DNA of 64,000 nt from Isoperla grammatica (GCA_945910005.1 OX246747.1:3022254-3086253); one strand, 5' to 3'; counted from the stretch's first letter, positions 1-12,477 are shown. The notes: a model not told the origin generated them from the sequence alone. Made by a program: numbers and translations.

Positions 1-3000
1 ACGGTGGAGTGTGGTGGTTGCAGGTTTCTGTTGTGCTGCACGTTGGTTCTTGTGTTGTGTGGTCTGAGTGTCACGGTGGAGTGTGGTGGTTGCAGGTTTC
101 TGTTGTGCTGCACGTTGGTTCTTGTGTTGTGTGGTCTGAGTGTCATGGTGGAGTGTGGTGGTTGCAGGTTTCTGTTGTGCTGCACGTTGGTTCTTGTGTT
201 GTGTGGTTTGAGTGTCACGGTGGAGTGTGGTGGTTGCAGGTTTCTGTTGTGCTGCACGTTGGCTCTTGTGTTGTGTGGTCTGAGTGTCACGGTGGAGTGT
301 GGTGGTTGCAGGTTTCTGTTGTGCTGCACGTTGGTTCTTGTGTTGTGTGGTCTGAGTGTCACGGTGGAGTGTGGTGGTTGCAGGTTTCTGTTGTGCTGCA
401 CGTTGGCTCTTGTGTTGTGTGGTCTGAGTGTCACGGTGGAGTGTGGTGGTTGCAGGTTTCTGTTGTGCTGCACGTTGGTTCTTGTGTTGTGTGGTCTGAG
501 TGTCACGGTGGAGTGTGGTTGTTGCAGGTTTCTGTTGTGCTGCACGTTGGTTCTTGTGTTGTGTGGTCTGAGTGTCACGGTGGAGTGTGGTGGTTGCAGG
601 TTTCTGTTGTGCTGCACGTTGGTTCTTGTGTTGTGTGGTCTGAGTGTCACGGTGGAGTGTGGTGGTTGCAGGTTTCTGTTGTGCTGCACGTTGGTTCTTG
701 TGTTGTGTGGTCTGAGTGTCACGGTGGAGTGTGGTGGTTGCAGGTTTCTGTTGTGCTGCACGTTGGTTCTTGTGTTGTGTGGTCTGAGTGTCACGGTGGA
801 GTGTGGTGGTTGCAGGTTTCTGTTGTGTTGCACGTTGGTTCTTGTGTTGTGTGGTCTGAGTGTCACGGTAAAGTGTGGTGGTTGCAGGTTTCTGTTGTGT
901 TGCACGTTGGTTCTTGTGTTGTGTGGTCTGAGTGTCACGGTAAAGTGTGGTGGTTGCAGGTTTCTGTTGTGCTGCACGTTGGTTCTTGTGTTGTGTGGTC
1001 TGAGTGTCACGGTGGAGTGTAGTGGTTGCAGGTTTCTGTTGTGCTGCACGTTGGTTCTTGTGTTGTGTGGTCTGAGTGTCACGGTAAAGTGTGGTGGTTG
1101 CAGGTTTCTGTTGTGTTGCACGTTGGTTCTTGTGTTGTGTGGTCTGAGTGTCACGGTAAAGTGTGGTGGTTGCAGGTTTCTGTTGTGCTGCACGTTGGTT
1201 CTTGTGTTGTGTGGTCTGAGTGTCACGGTAAAGTGTGGTGGTTGCAGGTTTCTGTTGTGCTGCACGTTGGTTCTTGTGTTGTGTGGTCTGAGTGTCACGG
1301 TGGAGTGTGGTGGTTGCAGGTTTCTGTTGTGCTGCACGTTGGTTCTTGTGTTGTGTGGTCTGAGTGTCACGGTGGAGTGTGGTGGTTGCAGGTTTCTGTT
1401 GTGCTGCACGTTGGTTCTTGTGTTGTGTGGTCTGAGTGTCACGGTGGAGTGTGGTGGTTGCAGGTTTCTGTTGTGCTGCACGTTGGTTCTTGTGTTGTGT
1501 GGTCTGAGTGTCACGGTGGAGTGTGGTGGTTGCAGGTTTCTGTTGTGCTGCACGTTGGTTCTTGTGTTGTGTGGTCTGAGTGTCACGGTAAAGTGTGGTG
1601 GTTGCAGGTTTCTGTTGTGCTGCACGTTGGTTCTTGTGTTGTGTGGTCTGAGTGTCACGGTGGAGTGTGGTGGTTGCAGGTTTCTGTTGTGCTGCACGTT
1701 GGTTCTTGTGTTGTGTGGTCTGAGTGTCACGGTGGAGTGTGGTGGTTGCAGGTTTCTGTTGTGCTGCACGTTGGTTCTTGTGTTGTGTGGTCTGAGTGTC
1801 ACGGTGGAGTGTGGTGGTTGCAGGTTTCTGTTGTGCTGCACGTTGGTTCTTGTGTTGTGTGGTCTGAGTGTCACGGTAAAGTGTGGTGGTTGCAGGTTTC
1901 TGTTGTGCTGCACGTTGGTTCTTGTGTTGTGTGGTCTGAGTGTCACGGTGGAGTGTGGTGGTTGCAGGTTTCTGTTGTGCTGCACGTTGGTTCTTGTGTT
2001 GTGTGGTCTGAGTGTCACGGTGGAGTGTGGTGGTTGCAGGTTTCTGTTGTGCTGCACGTTGGTTCTTGTGTTGTGTGGTCTGAGTGTCACGGTGGAGTGT
2101 GGTGGTTGCAGGTTTCTGTTGTGCTGCACGTTGGTTCTTGTGTTGTGTGGTCTGAGTGTCACGGTAAAGTGTGGTGGTTGCAGGTTTCTGTTGTGCTGCA
2201 CGTTGGTTCTTGTGTTGTGTGGTCTGAGTGTCACGGTGGAGTGTGGTGGTTGCAGGTTTCTGTTGTGCTGCACGTTGGTTCTTGTGTTGTGTGGTTTGAG
2301 TGTCACGGTGGAGTGTGGTGGTTGCAGGTTTCTGTTGTGCTGCACGTTGGTTCTTGTGTTGTGTGGTCTGAGTGTCACGGTGGAGTGTGGTGGTTGCAGG
2401 TTTCTGTTGTGCTGCACGTTGGTTCTTGTGTTGTGTGGTCTGAGTGCCACGGTGGAGTGTGGTTGTTGCAGGTTTCTGTTGTGCTGCACGTTGGTTCTTG
2501 TGTTGTGTGGTCTGAGTGTCACGGTGGAGTGTGGTGGTTGCAGGTTTCTGTTGTGCTGCACGTTGGTTCTTGTGTTGTGTGGTCTGAGTGTCACGGTGGA
2601 GTGTGGTGGTTGCAGGTTTCTGTTGTGCTGCACGTTGGTTCTTGTGTTGTGTGGTCTGAGTGTCACGGTGGAGTGTGGTTGTTGCAGGTTTCTGTTGTGC
2701 TGCACGTTGGTTCTTGTGTTGTGTGGTCTGAGTGTCACGGTGGAGTGTGGTGGTTGCAGGTTTCTGTTGTGTTGCACGTTGGTTCTTGTGTTGTGTGGCC
2801 TGAGTGTCACGGTGGAGTGTGGTGGTTGCAGGTTTCTGTTGTGCTGCACGTTGGTTCTTGTGTTGTGTGGCCTGAGTGGCACGGTGGAGTGTGGTGGTTG
2901 CAGGTTTCTGTTGTGCTGCACGTTGGTTCTTGTGTTGTGTGGTCTGAGTGTCACGGTGGAGTGTGGTGGTTGCAGGTTTCTGTTGTGCTGCACGTTGGTT

Positions 3001-4683
3001 CTTGTGTTGTGTGGTCTGAGTGTCACGGTGGAGTGTGGTGGTTGCAGGTTTCTGTTGTGCTGCACGTTGGTTCTTGTGTTGTGTGGTCTGAGTGTCACGG
3101 TGGAGTGTGGTGGTTGCAGGTTTCTGTTGTGCTGCACGTTGGTTCTTGTGTTGTGTGGTCTGAGTGCCACGGTGGAGTGTGGTTGTTGCAGGTTTCTGTT
3201 GTGCTGCACGTTGGTTCTTGTGTTGTGTGGTCTGAGTGTCACGGTGGAGTGTGGTGGTTGCAGGTTTCTGTTGTGCTGCACGTTGGTTCTTGTGTTGTGT
3301 GGTCTGAGTGTCACGGTGGAGTGTGGTGGTTGCAGGTTTCTGTTGTGTTGCACGTTGGTTCTTGTGTTGTGTGGTCTGAGTGTCACGGTGGAGTGTGGTT
3401 GTTGCAGGTTTCTGTTGTGCTACACGTTGGTTCTTGTGTTGTGTGGTCTGAGTGTCACGGTGGAGTGTGGTGGTTGCAGGTTTCTGTTGTGCTGCACGTT
3501 GGTTCTTGTGTTGTGTGGTCTGAGTGCCACGGTGGAGTGTGGTGGTTGCAGGTCTCTGTTGTGCTGCACGTTGGTTCTTGTGTTGTGTGGTCTGAGTGTC
3601 ACGGTGGAGTGTGGTGGTTGCAGGTTTCTGTTGTGCTGCACGTTGGTTCTTGTGTTGTGTGGTCTGAGTGCCACGGTGGAGTGTGGTGGTTGCAGGTCTC
3701 TGTTGTGCTGCACGTTGGTTCTTGTGTTGTGTGGTCTGAGTGTCACGGTGGAGTGTGGTGGTTGCAGGTTTCTGTTGTGCTGCACGTTGGTTCTTGTGTT
3801 GTGTGGTTTGAGTGTCACGGTGGAGTGTGGTTGTTGCAGGTTTCTGTTGTGCTGCACGATGGTTCTTGTGTTGTGTGGTCTGAGTGTCACGGTGGAGTGT
3901 GGTGGTTGCAGGTTTCTGTTGTGCTGCACGTTGGTTCTTGTGTTGTGTGGTCTGAGTGTCACGGTGGAGTGTGGTGGTTGCAGGTTTCTGTTGTGCTACA
4001 CGTTGGTTCTTGTGTTGTGTGGTCTGAGTGTCACGGTGGAGTGTGGTTGTTGCAGGTTTCTGTTGTGCTGCACGTTGGTTCTTGTGTTGTGTGGTTTGAG
4101 TGTCACGGTGGAGTGTGGTTGTTGCAGGTTTCTGTTGTGCTGCACGTTGGTTCTTGTGTTGTGTGGTTTGAGTGTCACGAGGGAGTGTGGTGGTTGCAGG
4201 TTTCTGTTGTGCTGCACGTTGGTTCTTGTGTTGTGTGGTCTGAGTGTCACGGTGGAGTGTGGTGGTTGCAGGCTTCTGTTGTGCTGCACGTTGGTTCTTG
4301 TGTTGTGTGGTCTGAGTGTCACGGTGGAGTGTGGTGGTTGCAGGTTTCTGTTGTGCTGCACGTTGGTTCTTGTGTTGTGTGGTCTGAGTGTCACGGTGGA
4401 GTGTGGTGGTTGCAGGTTTCTGTTGTGCTGCACGTTGGTTCTTGTGTTGTGTGGTCTGAGTGTCACGGTGGAGTGTGGTGGTTGCAGGTTTCTGTTGTGC
4501 TGCACGTTGGTTCTTGTGTTGTGTGGTCTGAGTGTCACGGTGGAGTGTGGTTGTTGCAGGTTTCTGTTGTGCTGCACGTTGGTTCTTGTGTTGTGTGGTC
4601 TGAGTGTCACGGTGGAGTGTGGTGGTTGCAGGTTTCTGTTGTGCTGCACGTTGGTTCTTGTGTTGTGTGGTCTGAGTGTCACG
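1..4683. repeat. 72-bp satellite/minisatellite array, 65 units
   Basis: Head-to-tail 72-bp units (65 copies plus 3 bases) with a few point variants each. Because 72 is a multiple of three and the consensus has no stop in several frames, very long open frames run through it on both strands. Their translations are just a 24-residue Cys/Leu-rich motif repeated, so I do not call a gene. Variants cluster: GTAAAG in place of GTGGAG occurs only in units 13-31, GGTTGTTGC mostly from unit 35 onward. The array runs off the left edge and into the N gap, so its true length is unknown. Confidence 0.97.
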
Positions 4684-4883
4684 NNNNNNNNNNNNNNNNN
4701 NNNNNNNNNNNNNNNNNNNNNNNNNNNNNNNNNNNNNNNNNNNNNNNNNNNNNNNNNNNNNNNNNNNNNNNNNNNNNNNNNNNNNNNNNNNNNNNNNNNN
4801 NNNNNNNNNNNNNNNNNNNNNNNNNNNNNNNNNNNNNNNNNNNNNNNNNNNNNNNNNNNNNNNNNNNNNNNNNNNNNNNNNNN
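4684..4883. other. assembly gap (200 N)
   Basis: Exactly 200 N separate the satellite from unrelated LINE sequence. A round 200 suggests a scaffold gap of arbitrary size, typical at the edge of a satellite that could not be assembled. Confidence 0.98.
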
Positions 4884-5197
4884 TGCACTTGGTCCCAAGC
4901 AGCTTGTCGTTTATCTAAAATGACTTGTTTGAACGTACTCTTGACATCTGGAACAGGGACGATATCGAAGTCAACATGGCGATGTTGACAGGCTGCCTTT
5001 GCAGCCTGATCGGCCAATTCGTTTCCTTCGATTCCCACGTGTCCAGGTACCCAGCAAAATTCGATTGAATAATTCCTCGAATTGAGTTTCTCCAGATAAA
5101 ACTGAATGTCTTGGACCAAGTGATGGACGGAATACATGACACAAATTGCTTGAAGTCCACTCATGCTATCCGAACAAATTAAAAACTTACCCTTATG
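4884..5197 (-). pseudogene. LINE RNase H domain fragment
   Basis: Minus-strand open stretch from a stop at 5198-5200 down to the gap. It reads FLICSDSMSGLQAI, in which the SDS carries a catalytic Asp of RNase H, then about 50 residues later WVPGHVGIEGNELADQAAKAA-like sequence, the conserved His/Asp end of the RNase H fold. This arrangement is known from RNase H-bearing non-LTR retrotransposons (I/R1/Jockey-like ORF2). Both ends are missing: the upstream side abuts a plus-strand reverse transcriptase fragment and the downstream side enters the N gap. The clade cannot be set from this piece. Confidence 0.8.
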
Positions 5198-5200
5198 CTA

Positions 5201-5925
5201 TTGCAAGTACAGAGAGTAATCCGCAGAAAGTAGCAGAAACATTCATAAACTACTTTAATAACATAAGAAAAGAATTAGGTGAAAACATAAGTTACTAAAA
5301 AGTAAAAAAGCCATCATCTTCCAACCGTCTAAACGCAGATGACTTTCCTGTACATCGTCAAAGCACGTCAATATTTTTCAGTCCAACAGTTGATGAAGAA
5401 ATAATAATAAATATCAATGAGCTAAAAAGTAAAAACAGACTCTGCCTCAGGGCCCGACCTTATAAACACAAAAATAATCAAAGCAATAAAATGTCACATA
5501 GTTCAATCTCTCAAATACATCATATAGACTTAAGCTTTACCACAGGAATATTTCCAAACATCTTTGAAAAATCAATAAAAATTCCAATTCATAAAAAAGG
5601 CGACAAAACTGCAATTAGTAACTACAGGCCAATATCCCTTATAAGCAACTTTACAAAAATACACGAAAAATGCTTAAAATACCGAATAGACAAATATTTA
5701 GAAAACCAATAAAATAATATCATCTAACCAATTTGGATTAAGGAAAAAATTAAACACACAGCACGCTATTCACACATTAACTGAAATCGTCACATCACAG
5801 TTAGACCCTAGATCTAGCTAAAGCTTTTGATACCGTATCACACAAGAAACTTCTAACAAAACTGGAAAAATATGGCATCCGAGGTGTAGCTCTACAACTA
5901 ATAAAAAGTTACTTAAACTAGGAAA
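5201..5925 (+). pseudogene. LINE reverse transcriptase fragment (Jockey/CR1-like)
   Basis: Frameshifted reverse transcriptase remnant. The linker before RT is seen around 5215-5295 (AETFINYFNNIRKELGENIS). The first RT motif is at about 5575-5680 (IPIHKKGDKTAISNYRPISL), and the palm motif [14 protein letters not shown] is at about 5815-5860. The catalytic YADD box is not present, so it is cut before the active site. Several stops and frameshifts show it is dead. It lies tail to the minus-strand RNase H fragment with no spacer, so two different LINE copies meet here. Confidence 0.82.
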
Positions 5926-6084
5926 ACACTCCGCGTTGACAGATGAGCGATTTTTTTCAAAGTATCAAATCCAATAAATCATTTGCATATCACATTACTC
6001 TTTCAAAAAAAAAAAAACCTTTATAATAAACATATGATTTTTTTACAACATGGCGGATTAAGTTAAGTTGGGATCAAGTAATTA

Positions 6085-6801
6085 GTGAACAAAATGGCAT
6101 AAATGAAATTAAAATAATAAACAAAAAGGTGTATTACTACCAAACGACAGTGAATATAACAATAGAAGCAGATGAGGAAACAAAGGCAAAAATTATGCAG
6201 TGAAGGGAAAATAAAAATGGGGTGGCAAATGTGCAAAGTAGTGAAGCATATAAGAATTGTGAGGTGTTACAATTGCAATGCCTATGGACATTTTGCAATA
6301 CAGTGTAAAAATAAACAAGCATGTGGATATTGCGCAGGGCAACACACATACAATGAATGCACAAGTGATTACGCTGAATGTGCAAACTGCATAACAGTAA
6401 ATGACAGATACTTTACTAAATACGACACAAGGCATGAAGTGACAGATACAAGATGTGCATGCTATATAAAAATAAAAGACAAATTTGACCAAATCAAATG
6501 TATGAGTGATGACCAACGTGACCAATGATGACCAATGATGACCAATGAAAAACATGACCAACAAGTGAGTGTGAACTTCGAAAATTGTGTGTTTTTAGTG
6601 TAAGAGAATGAAGTATGGTATGGCTAGAATAATAAGTAGTCTTAAGTTATGCCATTATGGCAATAAATCACCTAGCCTATATATGATGTATACTAATCTG
6701 ATATTTTTGTTTAAATGTTTGGAATTATACAAAATATGTACTCTGTATCGTCAAACTGGCTACCTGAGCCAAACAATAAAAGACATTACATTACATTACA
6801 A
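6085..6801 (+). pseudogene. LINE ORF1 with CCHC zinc knuckles plus 3' tail, ORF2 missing
   Basis: About 6090-6528 encodes, with one frameshift near 6205, an ORF1/gag-like protein ending in zinc knuckles: CYNCNAYGHFAIQC, then CGYCAGQHTYNEC, then a third Cys cluster. This is the usual end of ORF1 in Jockey/I-type LINEs. It is followed within 300 bases by what looks like a LINE 3' end: AATAAA-like signal and three CATTA repeats at about 6781-6801. ORF2 is absent, so this is an internally deleted copy. A short ATGACCAATG direct repeat lies at 6510-6548. Confidence 0.72.
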
Positions 6802-7181
6802 CCTTATAACTTGTGTATATAATTTCTCAATATGTTGCTAATAAATGCACGAAATATATTTAAATCCGTTAAGATGTTTTCTTTAAATAAATTAAAACCT
6901 TTAAGTTGATTTTTCAATGGATTTCCGCATAATTTCATTCAACAGTGGTCTACTCAATAGGCTCTTATTCATAAACTATTAAACCTATCAGTGTATGGAA
7001 AGTTCCATAATGTAGATACAGGCTATATCTTAAATGTGATATGGTTTAATCACACAATAACTGCATTTAAATCATAACAAAAGCTTTTTAATTTGTCGAC
7101 CAAGTTCGTTGTTATTTTCTACATTTTTGCCGTGAAAGTCATAAAACATAACACGTCATTGTAGCCATACTATGCTAGCTA
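6802..7181. other. AT-rich spacer, nothing recognised
   Basis: No coding pattern, repeat border or RNA gene seen. Confidence 0.6.
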
Positions 7182-8075
7182 TCAAAATTCCAAATACATA
7201 GTGAGAAAGGTCTGACTGTTCACACCATTCAAGTCCCTTACGAAGACAATACTCCCCCTACCAGTAGTGATGAAGAAGAGGAGATTGCTGTTGACAGATG
7301 GTCGCAAAAAATCAGGAAGAAAAAAAGTACGAAGGGATCGTACAAACGTTTTCAGGAAAATGTCAAATGCACTTAAGAAGTTGGCTAAAGCTAACCAAGC
7401 AGTGAATAAATACAAACAAAAGTACTATCGTCTTTTACACAGAGAAGATGAAAAAAGAAATGTGCCACCCCTCGAAGTTCAGTACGGAAACTTTTGAGGG
7501 GTCATCGTTTCGTAAATCCCGCAATTAGGAGAAAATTGTTTGAAGGGGTTCTTATGGGCGAGCAAATAAAGAAATCATAAAGCACCTTACGTTCAAACAA
7601 GGATAAGCAAATCTTCTACAAGATTTTCTGAGGAGGTCAAGTTTTTCGGAAGTACAAAACTTTTGACTACTACGACCCACTTCTTGAAATATAAAGGCTT
7701 AATGGCCAACAAAGAGGCAAAAACTCTCGTGTACGAACATAAAAGTTCAAGTAAAGCCAACGATGATATCTGCCGAAAAGTCCAAAGATTTCTCGAAAGA
7801 GATGAATGTAGTAGGATGTGTCCTGGGAAAAAAGACACCAACACCAAAAGAAAAATCAAGCAGCAGAAAAGATATCTTAACGATTCACTTCTCAATCTTC
7901 TCAAACTATTTGCACTGAATACAAAGCTTATGAACATTTAAGTTATTCTAGATTTTGTGTTCTAAACCGTTTTGGATTGTTACTCCCAAAGTGGACAATC
8001 GAGAAACATGCGCATGCACAGTTCATTCTAATATGGCATTACTTGCACAGGCTTTCATACATTTAATACAACCCT
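7182..8075 (+). pseudogene. SDGP-family transposase, N-terminal half (broken)
   Basis: Plus-strand remnant in at least three frames. In order: an acidic stretch, then a basic coiled-coil-like region (7267-7490), then RGHRFVNPAIRRKLFEGVLM (about 7497-7577), a segment resembling GLMANKEAKTLVYE (about 7690-7730), then ECSRMCPGKKDTNTKRK and QKRYLNDSLLNL (about 7807-7905), and finally VDNRETCACTVHSNMALLAQ (about 7993-8050). I recognise this order as the N-terminal half of a large invertebrate family of uncharacterised transposon proteins whose C-terminal half carries YSDGP...QYK and HGKG..DGIGG motifs; other copies here supply that half. I call it the SDGP family; a Sola-like assignment is only a guess. 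At about 8078 it is replaced directly by piggyBac sequence in the same orientation. Confidence 0.62.
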
Positions 8076-8078
8076 TCC

Positions 8079-9030
8079 AAAAGAGCCACATTTGGAATAA
8101 AGTTTTATAAACTTTGTGACTCAGACAATGGTTATATTTCAAATTTTAAAATATACATTAGCCAAGACAAAGTCGATGACACCCCTGCGAGTCACAAAGT
8201 CGTGATTGATCTGTGCGAGTCCATTGGTTGTCTAAATAGTGGCTATAATCTCTATTTAGACAACTGGTATAGCTCCGCAATACTGTACCAAACACTGTTT
8301 GATGCTGGAACAAATGTCTGTGGCACGGAACAAGCCAACCGTAAAAATGTGCCCCAAGACTTGATGGCCCAAAAACTTAGGAAGGGAGAGATGTCTTTCC
8401 GAACATGCAAAAATGTGATGGCACTGAAGAGGGCAGACAAAAAGGACGTAAAGATGCTGTCGACAATGCATGGCCCTCAGTTCGGAGAGACATCTAAAAA
8501 AGATAGGGCAAGGGCAACTGGGGCTACAAAATTGAAGCCTCTTTGCATACTTGATTACAATCATGGAATGGGTGGTGTTGATCGAGGCGATCAACTACTA
8601 AGTGGGTTCCACATCATGCGCCGCTCCAGGAAGGCCTACAAGAAGATTTTCTTCTATTTTGTTGACATGGCCATACTCAACAGCCACATTGTACATAGGG
8701 CTGTCAATGGAAAGGTTGACAGATCTTTCAAGGAGTTTAAACGGAAATTGCCTGAAGACATTCTCCTTGCAACAAATGTACCAGACACCCGAAGAAGGTC
8801 AACCATTCCTGGACCATCCCCCTTAAGACTTGCGGGCAGACACTTCCTTGTCAAGATGGCTCCAACTGCAGACAAGGGTGCAGTAACCAAAAAGAGGCGT
8901 CGTGTCTGTCTTGACAAGAAGACGAGAAAAGAAACCATTTATGAATGTGATACTTGTAAATAACCTTTGCGCATTGAACACTTCAAGCCTTACCACACCC
9001 TTAAAGACTACTCAAGAGGTAAACAATTCT
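8079..9030 (+). pseudogene. piggyBac (PGBD-like) transposase, C-terminal half
   Basis: Open from 8079 to a stop at 8961-8963. It enters mid-domain at KRATFGIKFYKLCDSDNGY, matching the region just after the first catalytic Asp in piggyBac transposases. It then shows LYLDNWYSS (second catalytic Asp, about 8258), MGGVDRGDQ (third catalytic Asp, about 8569-8595) and FFYFVDMAILNSHIVH. After the stop the frame continues in weak form (PLRIEHFKPYHTLKDY), which is the end of the Cys/His-rich C-terminal domain, so the stop at 8961 probably truncates by about 20 residues. There is no ATG at the left end and the N-terminal half is lost. Active transposition is excluded. Confidence 0.88.
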
Positions 9031-9040
9031 GTCAGTAATA

Positions 9041-10022
9041 TTTATTACTTTCTTGTGAGCATTTTGATGTATATAGCTTTCTTCTAGGTCTACTAGATCC
9101 CGAGATATCAGAAAACACAAATTATCATGTATTTTATGATTTTTTTTGTAAAACTACCTAGATTTCTAGGGTTTTCCAGGCGCCTTGTTCCTGGATGCAA
9201 AGGGTTAATGATAATAAGTCTGAATAAAAATAACTTTGAATTTGTATAAATTCAAATAACCACTTAAGGCCGGGCACCTCATTATATATACAGTTTGCCT
9301 GACCCTCGCGGAGAGCAGGTAGTTTCTTCAGTCTGAGTTGAACCGTCGGGGGGGGGTGTACGCATTTTTGCTCCCTGACAATTCTTACAGACGCGAGAGC
9401 ACAACACTCTGCAAGCATGCGGGATGTGCCAGCTAACAATGATTTAAACTCGACTTGTAATGTACTGCGTATTTTATTTGGGGCGATTTTGAGTCACAAG
9501 ACTAAAAGCAATTTTCAATACGTATTTCAATATCCCATACAACTCGTTAAATTACTCTGTTTTTATAATGAAAGTATAAAAAACAATTGTATATACAGAT
9601 TATACTCGGCTACAACAGGAATTATTTGTGCCTGTAGAAACATCTAAAAATATACAGCATTAGCAAAAACTTGAAAGTTTGAGTGCCGTGGTCGATCGTC
9701 GTGGTACCAGCGAAGAAGAGAAAATTTCAACGTACTAAAACAATACTTACACATACCTGGACTTTTTGTCTCATATTTTAGTAATTATGCTGATCTAAAT
9801 TCTACGTGGGTTATGTGCAATTGTGATTAACCGCCTTATGACAGTCATGTCCTAGCTAGGATTCAAGGAATGGTTTCAGGAGGTTCGATTATTTGATCAG
9901 ACCAACCTCTATAACCTATAATTGACAACGGCCACCAGAGCATATCCTATTACAACACAATTATGTCGCTTATTTAGTCTATTATTTATTTTCGCTGTAA
10001 GTTGGGTGCAAAGCTAATACAA
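9041..10022. other. non-coding spacer
   Basis: Short open frames only. A G10 tract lies at about 9350. No recognised gene. Confidence 0.55.
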
Positions 10023-10431
10023 TGGCCGTCACCTAGAGTCTGCATTCGAGTTCCTCTAAATGCCTTCCCCTATTATCCCCACCAGCGTCCGGACAGCGCT
10101 CAGACGGAGAGGAAGTGAAAGATCCAGTCTCTATAATTGACCGTCGAACTGTCAACGATCATCCAATTAAATAAACCATCTTTCAATACAAACAAATTCC
10201 TTTATTCTAGTTACATTAAATGTTATTCTATCGTTATTCATTTTGCGTGAGTTGTTATTCTCAGGAAAAAATATTATAAATACGAATTTGATCGAAGAAA
10301 AAAAGTTGATTTACAATAAGCAAAGTTTTACGAGCATTTATACTAACCTCTCAATTTGTGTATGATTAACTAATTAATGTTGACTGTTCTGACTCCTCAT
10401 TGCTTTTATCTATGTAATTAAACTAAAGCCA

Positions 10432-10555
10432 TGTATTTATTCTCAGGTTTTATTAGATTTACACTGGTGGATAAATTTGTGTTCTGTTGTAAATGTATTT
10501 ATTCTCAGGTTTTATTAGATTTACACTGGTGGATAAATTTGTGTTCTGTTGTAAA
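10432..10555. repeat. 62-bp unit duplicated in tandem
   Basis: Two virtually identical 62-bp copies (10432-10493 and 10494-10555), starting TGTATTTATTCTCAGG, immediately upstream of the (TTA)n run. Confidence 0.93.
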
Positions 10556-10570
10556 TAAAGGCATTATTTT

Positions 10571-10693
<123 letters not shown>

Positions 10694-11229
10694 TTTGTGT
10701 TTTTGTTTTTTTGCTGCTACGGCGTTGCGGCACTTGTTTTTGTTATAGGTTAGTAACACAAATATTCGTAGAATTTGGCTAATATTGTAAATCAACCTAT
10801 TTTTTTCGTTCAAAATCGTATTCCTATAGGGTTTTCCTGAAAATATTGTCGCGTAAAATAATTCATAAAATAATAACATTTAAAATATTTAAAATACACG
10901 CCGAAGTTATTTGTATTAAATATGAATTCTTTAATTTAGATGACAGGTGACCGCTCGAAAGTCCATCATAGAGATTAGAATCTTTCACTGCCTCTGTTCG
11001 TCATTCGTGCGTGGACGCTGGTGGGGGTAATAGGGGAAGGCATTTCTCAGAACTCGAATGCAGACTCTAGGTGACGGCCACTCTTTTGTACCTATAACAT
11101 GCTTTTTATTGTTATGTTCATGGATTATATTATTTAGATTAGGGGTAACTATGACCATGAAACAAACTTTGACGAATATAATTACATTTGACAATGCCAA
11201 TGCATAAATTCCAAAATAGTTTGTATTTC

Positions 11230-11399
<170 letters not shown>

Positions 11400-11580
11400 T
11401 TCGCGGTTTAAAGTCCCATATCTTTGCAATGAGGCTAATCGAGACTATGAGTGGGTGATTATGAGGATGAAAAAACGCTACATGACATCCATGCCCAAGC
11501 CAGGATTCGAACCTGGAACGCAGAGATCGCGGTTTACTAGACCAACACCAAATCGATCTTGGCCAACGGCGCCGGCTTTA
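11400..11580 (-). mobile_element. tRNA-derived SINE, minus strand
   Basis: Read on the minus strand, a tRNA-like head occupies about 11578-11495. It has an A-box-like GTTGGCCAAGATCG and a B box GGTTCGAATCC inside a CCAGGTTCGAATCCTGG stem. The body then contains the same segment (ATTAGCCTCATTGCA and so on) as the 3' part of the abundant composite retroelement described below, ending in the (ATC)n run. This links that composite family's tail to a tRNA SINE. Confidence 0.7.
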
Positions 11581-11675
11581 TTATTTTTTTTATAATCTTA
11601 TATTAATATTTAACAATACTACAACGAAATATAAAAAAAAATATCATTGTGATAGCACCAGTAGTATTAGTAAAA

Positions 11676-11705
11676 GTAGTGGTGGTGGTGGTGTTGGTGT
11701 TGTTG

Positions 11706-11737
<32 letters not shown>

Positions 11738-11770
11738 GGTGGTGGTGGTGGTGGTGGTGGTGGTGGTAGT
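11676..11770. repeat. (GGT)n/(GTT)n microsatellite
   Basis: Compound trinucleotide run, first GGT, then GTT, then GGT. Open frames through it are low complexity only. Confidence 0.95.
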
Positions 11771-12252
11771 CGCAATAGTACTGGTAGTTCCGTGACGGTA
11801 GTAGTATAATAATAATTTTTCGCAGGAATCCCTGTTATTGTTGTTGTTATCAATTGTTGAATATCTCAATAATCTAAAAATTAAAAAGTAACTACTATAT
11901 TTTGTTTGCACATTTTGTTTGTACGTATTATATATTATTTGTACAGGGAGTAATGTTTTGTTTTAAAATACACCTATCTACAATGTTTTTAATTTTAACA
12001 GTTCTTTGAAACATGTATTTAAGAATAATATGACCTACGACTACGATTCAAATAATAACCGGAATAGAAATATGATCACTGTAAATGTGTGTAGGTAAGC
12101 CACTCCTTTCTCAGCCACCCAAAAGTCTGGATTCTGTGTGTCATCCTTTTAACACTGCAGGTGGATTTTCAACAAACAAAATAATGATTTATGTCTTCTG
12201 ATTCATAATGCAGTAGATGCATGTGGACAATAATTGCAAAATCTTATTTTAG
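11771..12252. other. AT-rich spacer
   Basis: No gene or repeat border recognised. Confidence 0.5.
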
Positions 12253-12253
12253 G

Positions 12254-12477
12254 TTGTGCGGATTGAGCGAGACCTACAACTATGGGAAATGATGGTTCCA
12301 AAGTTGTCAATGTTTTATCATTTATGCCTGCTCCCTGAAATAGTGAATGGAAGAATTCCTAGAGGTATGAAAGCCCGGGAACCAGCATACATCCTTGAAG
12401 AAATTGAAAAACAAAAGAAGAAAACCGAAAAGAAAAATAAGACTACTAGCAACATGGCAGATAATCTGACCAACTAA
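12254..12477 (+). CDS. possible 3'-terminal exon of an unknown protein
   Basis: A splice-acceptor-like CTTATTTTAG precedes an open stretch that ends at a TAA at 12475-12477. It encodes about 73 residues: RDLQLWEMMVPKLSMFYHLCLLPEIV, a basic Arg-rich patch, then a Lys/Glu-rich tail. The pattern (Trp, Leu, FY, LLPE) resembles the C-terminal end of transposon-borne YqaJ-type nuclease proteins as I remember them, but this is weak. No upstream exon was recognised. It may equally be a transposon relic. Confidence 0.35.

Noticed and set aside
1..4683. CRISPR-like array
   Set aside because: Units are contiguous and nearly identical with no unique spacers, and the genome is eukaryotic.
4..4923. 1639-codon open frame (and a 1320-codon one in another frame)
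   Set aside because: Both are by-products of a stop-free 72-bp satellite and read into the N gap; no start, splice or domain evidence.
11603..11911. Asn/Thr-rich and Pro-rich ORFs on the minus strand
   Set aside because: Low-complexity GGT/GTT microsatellite.
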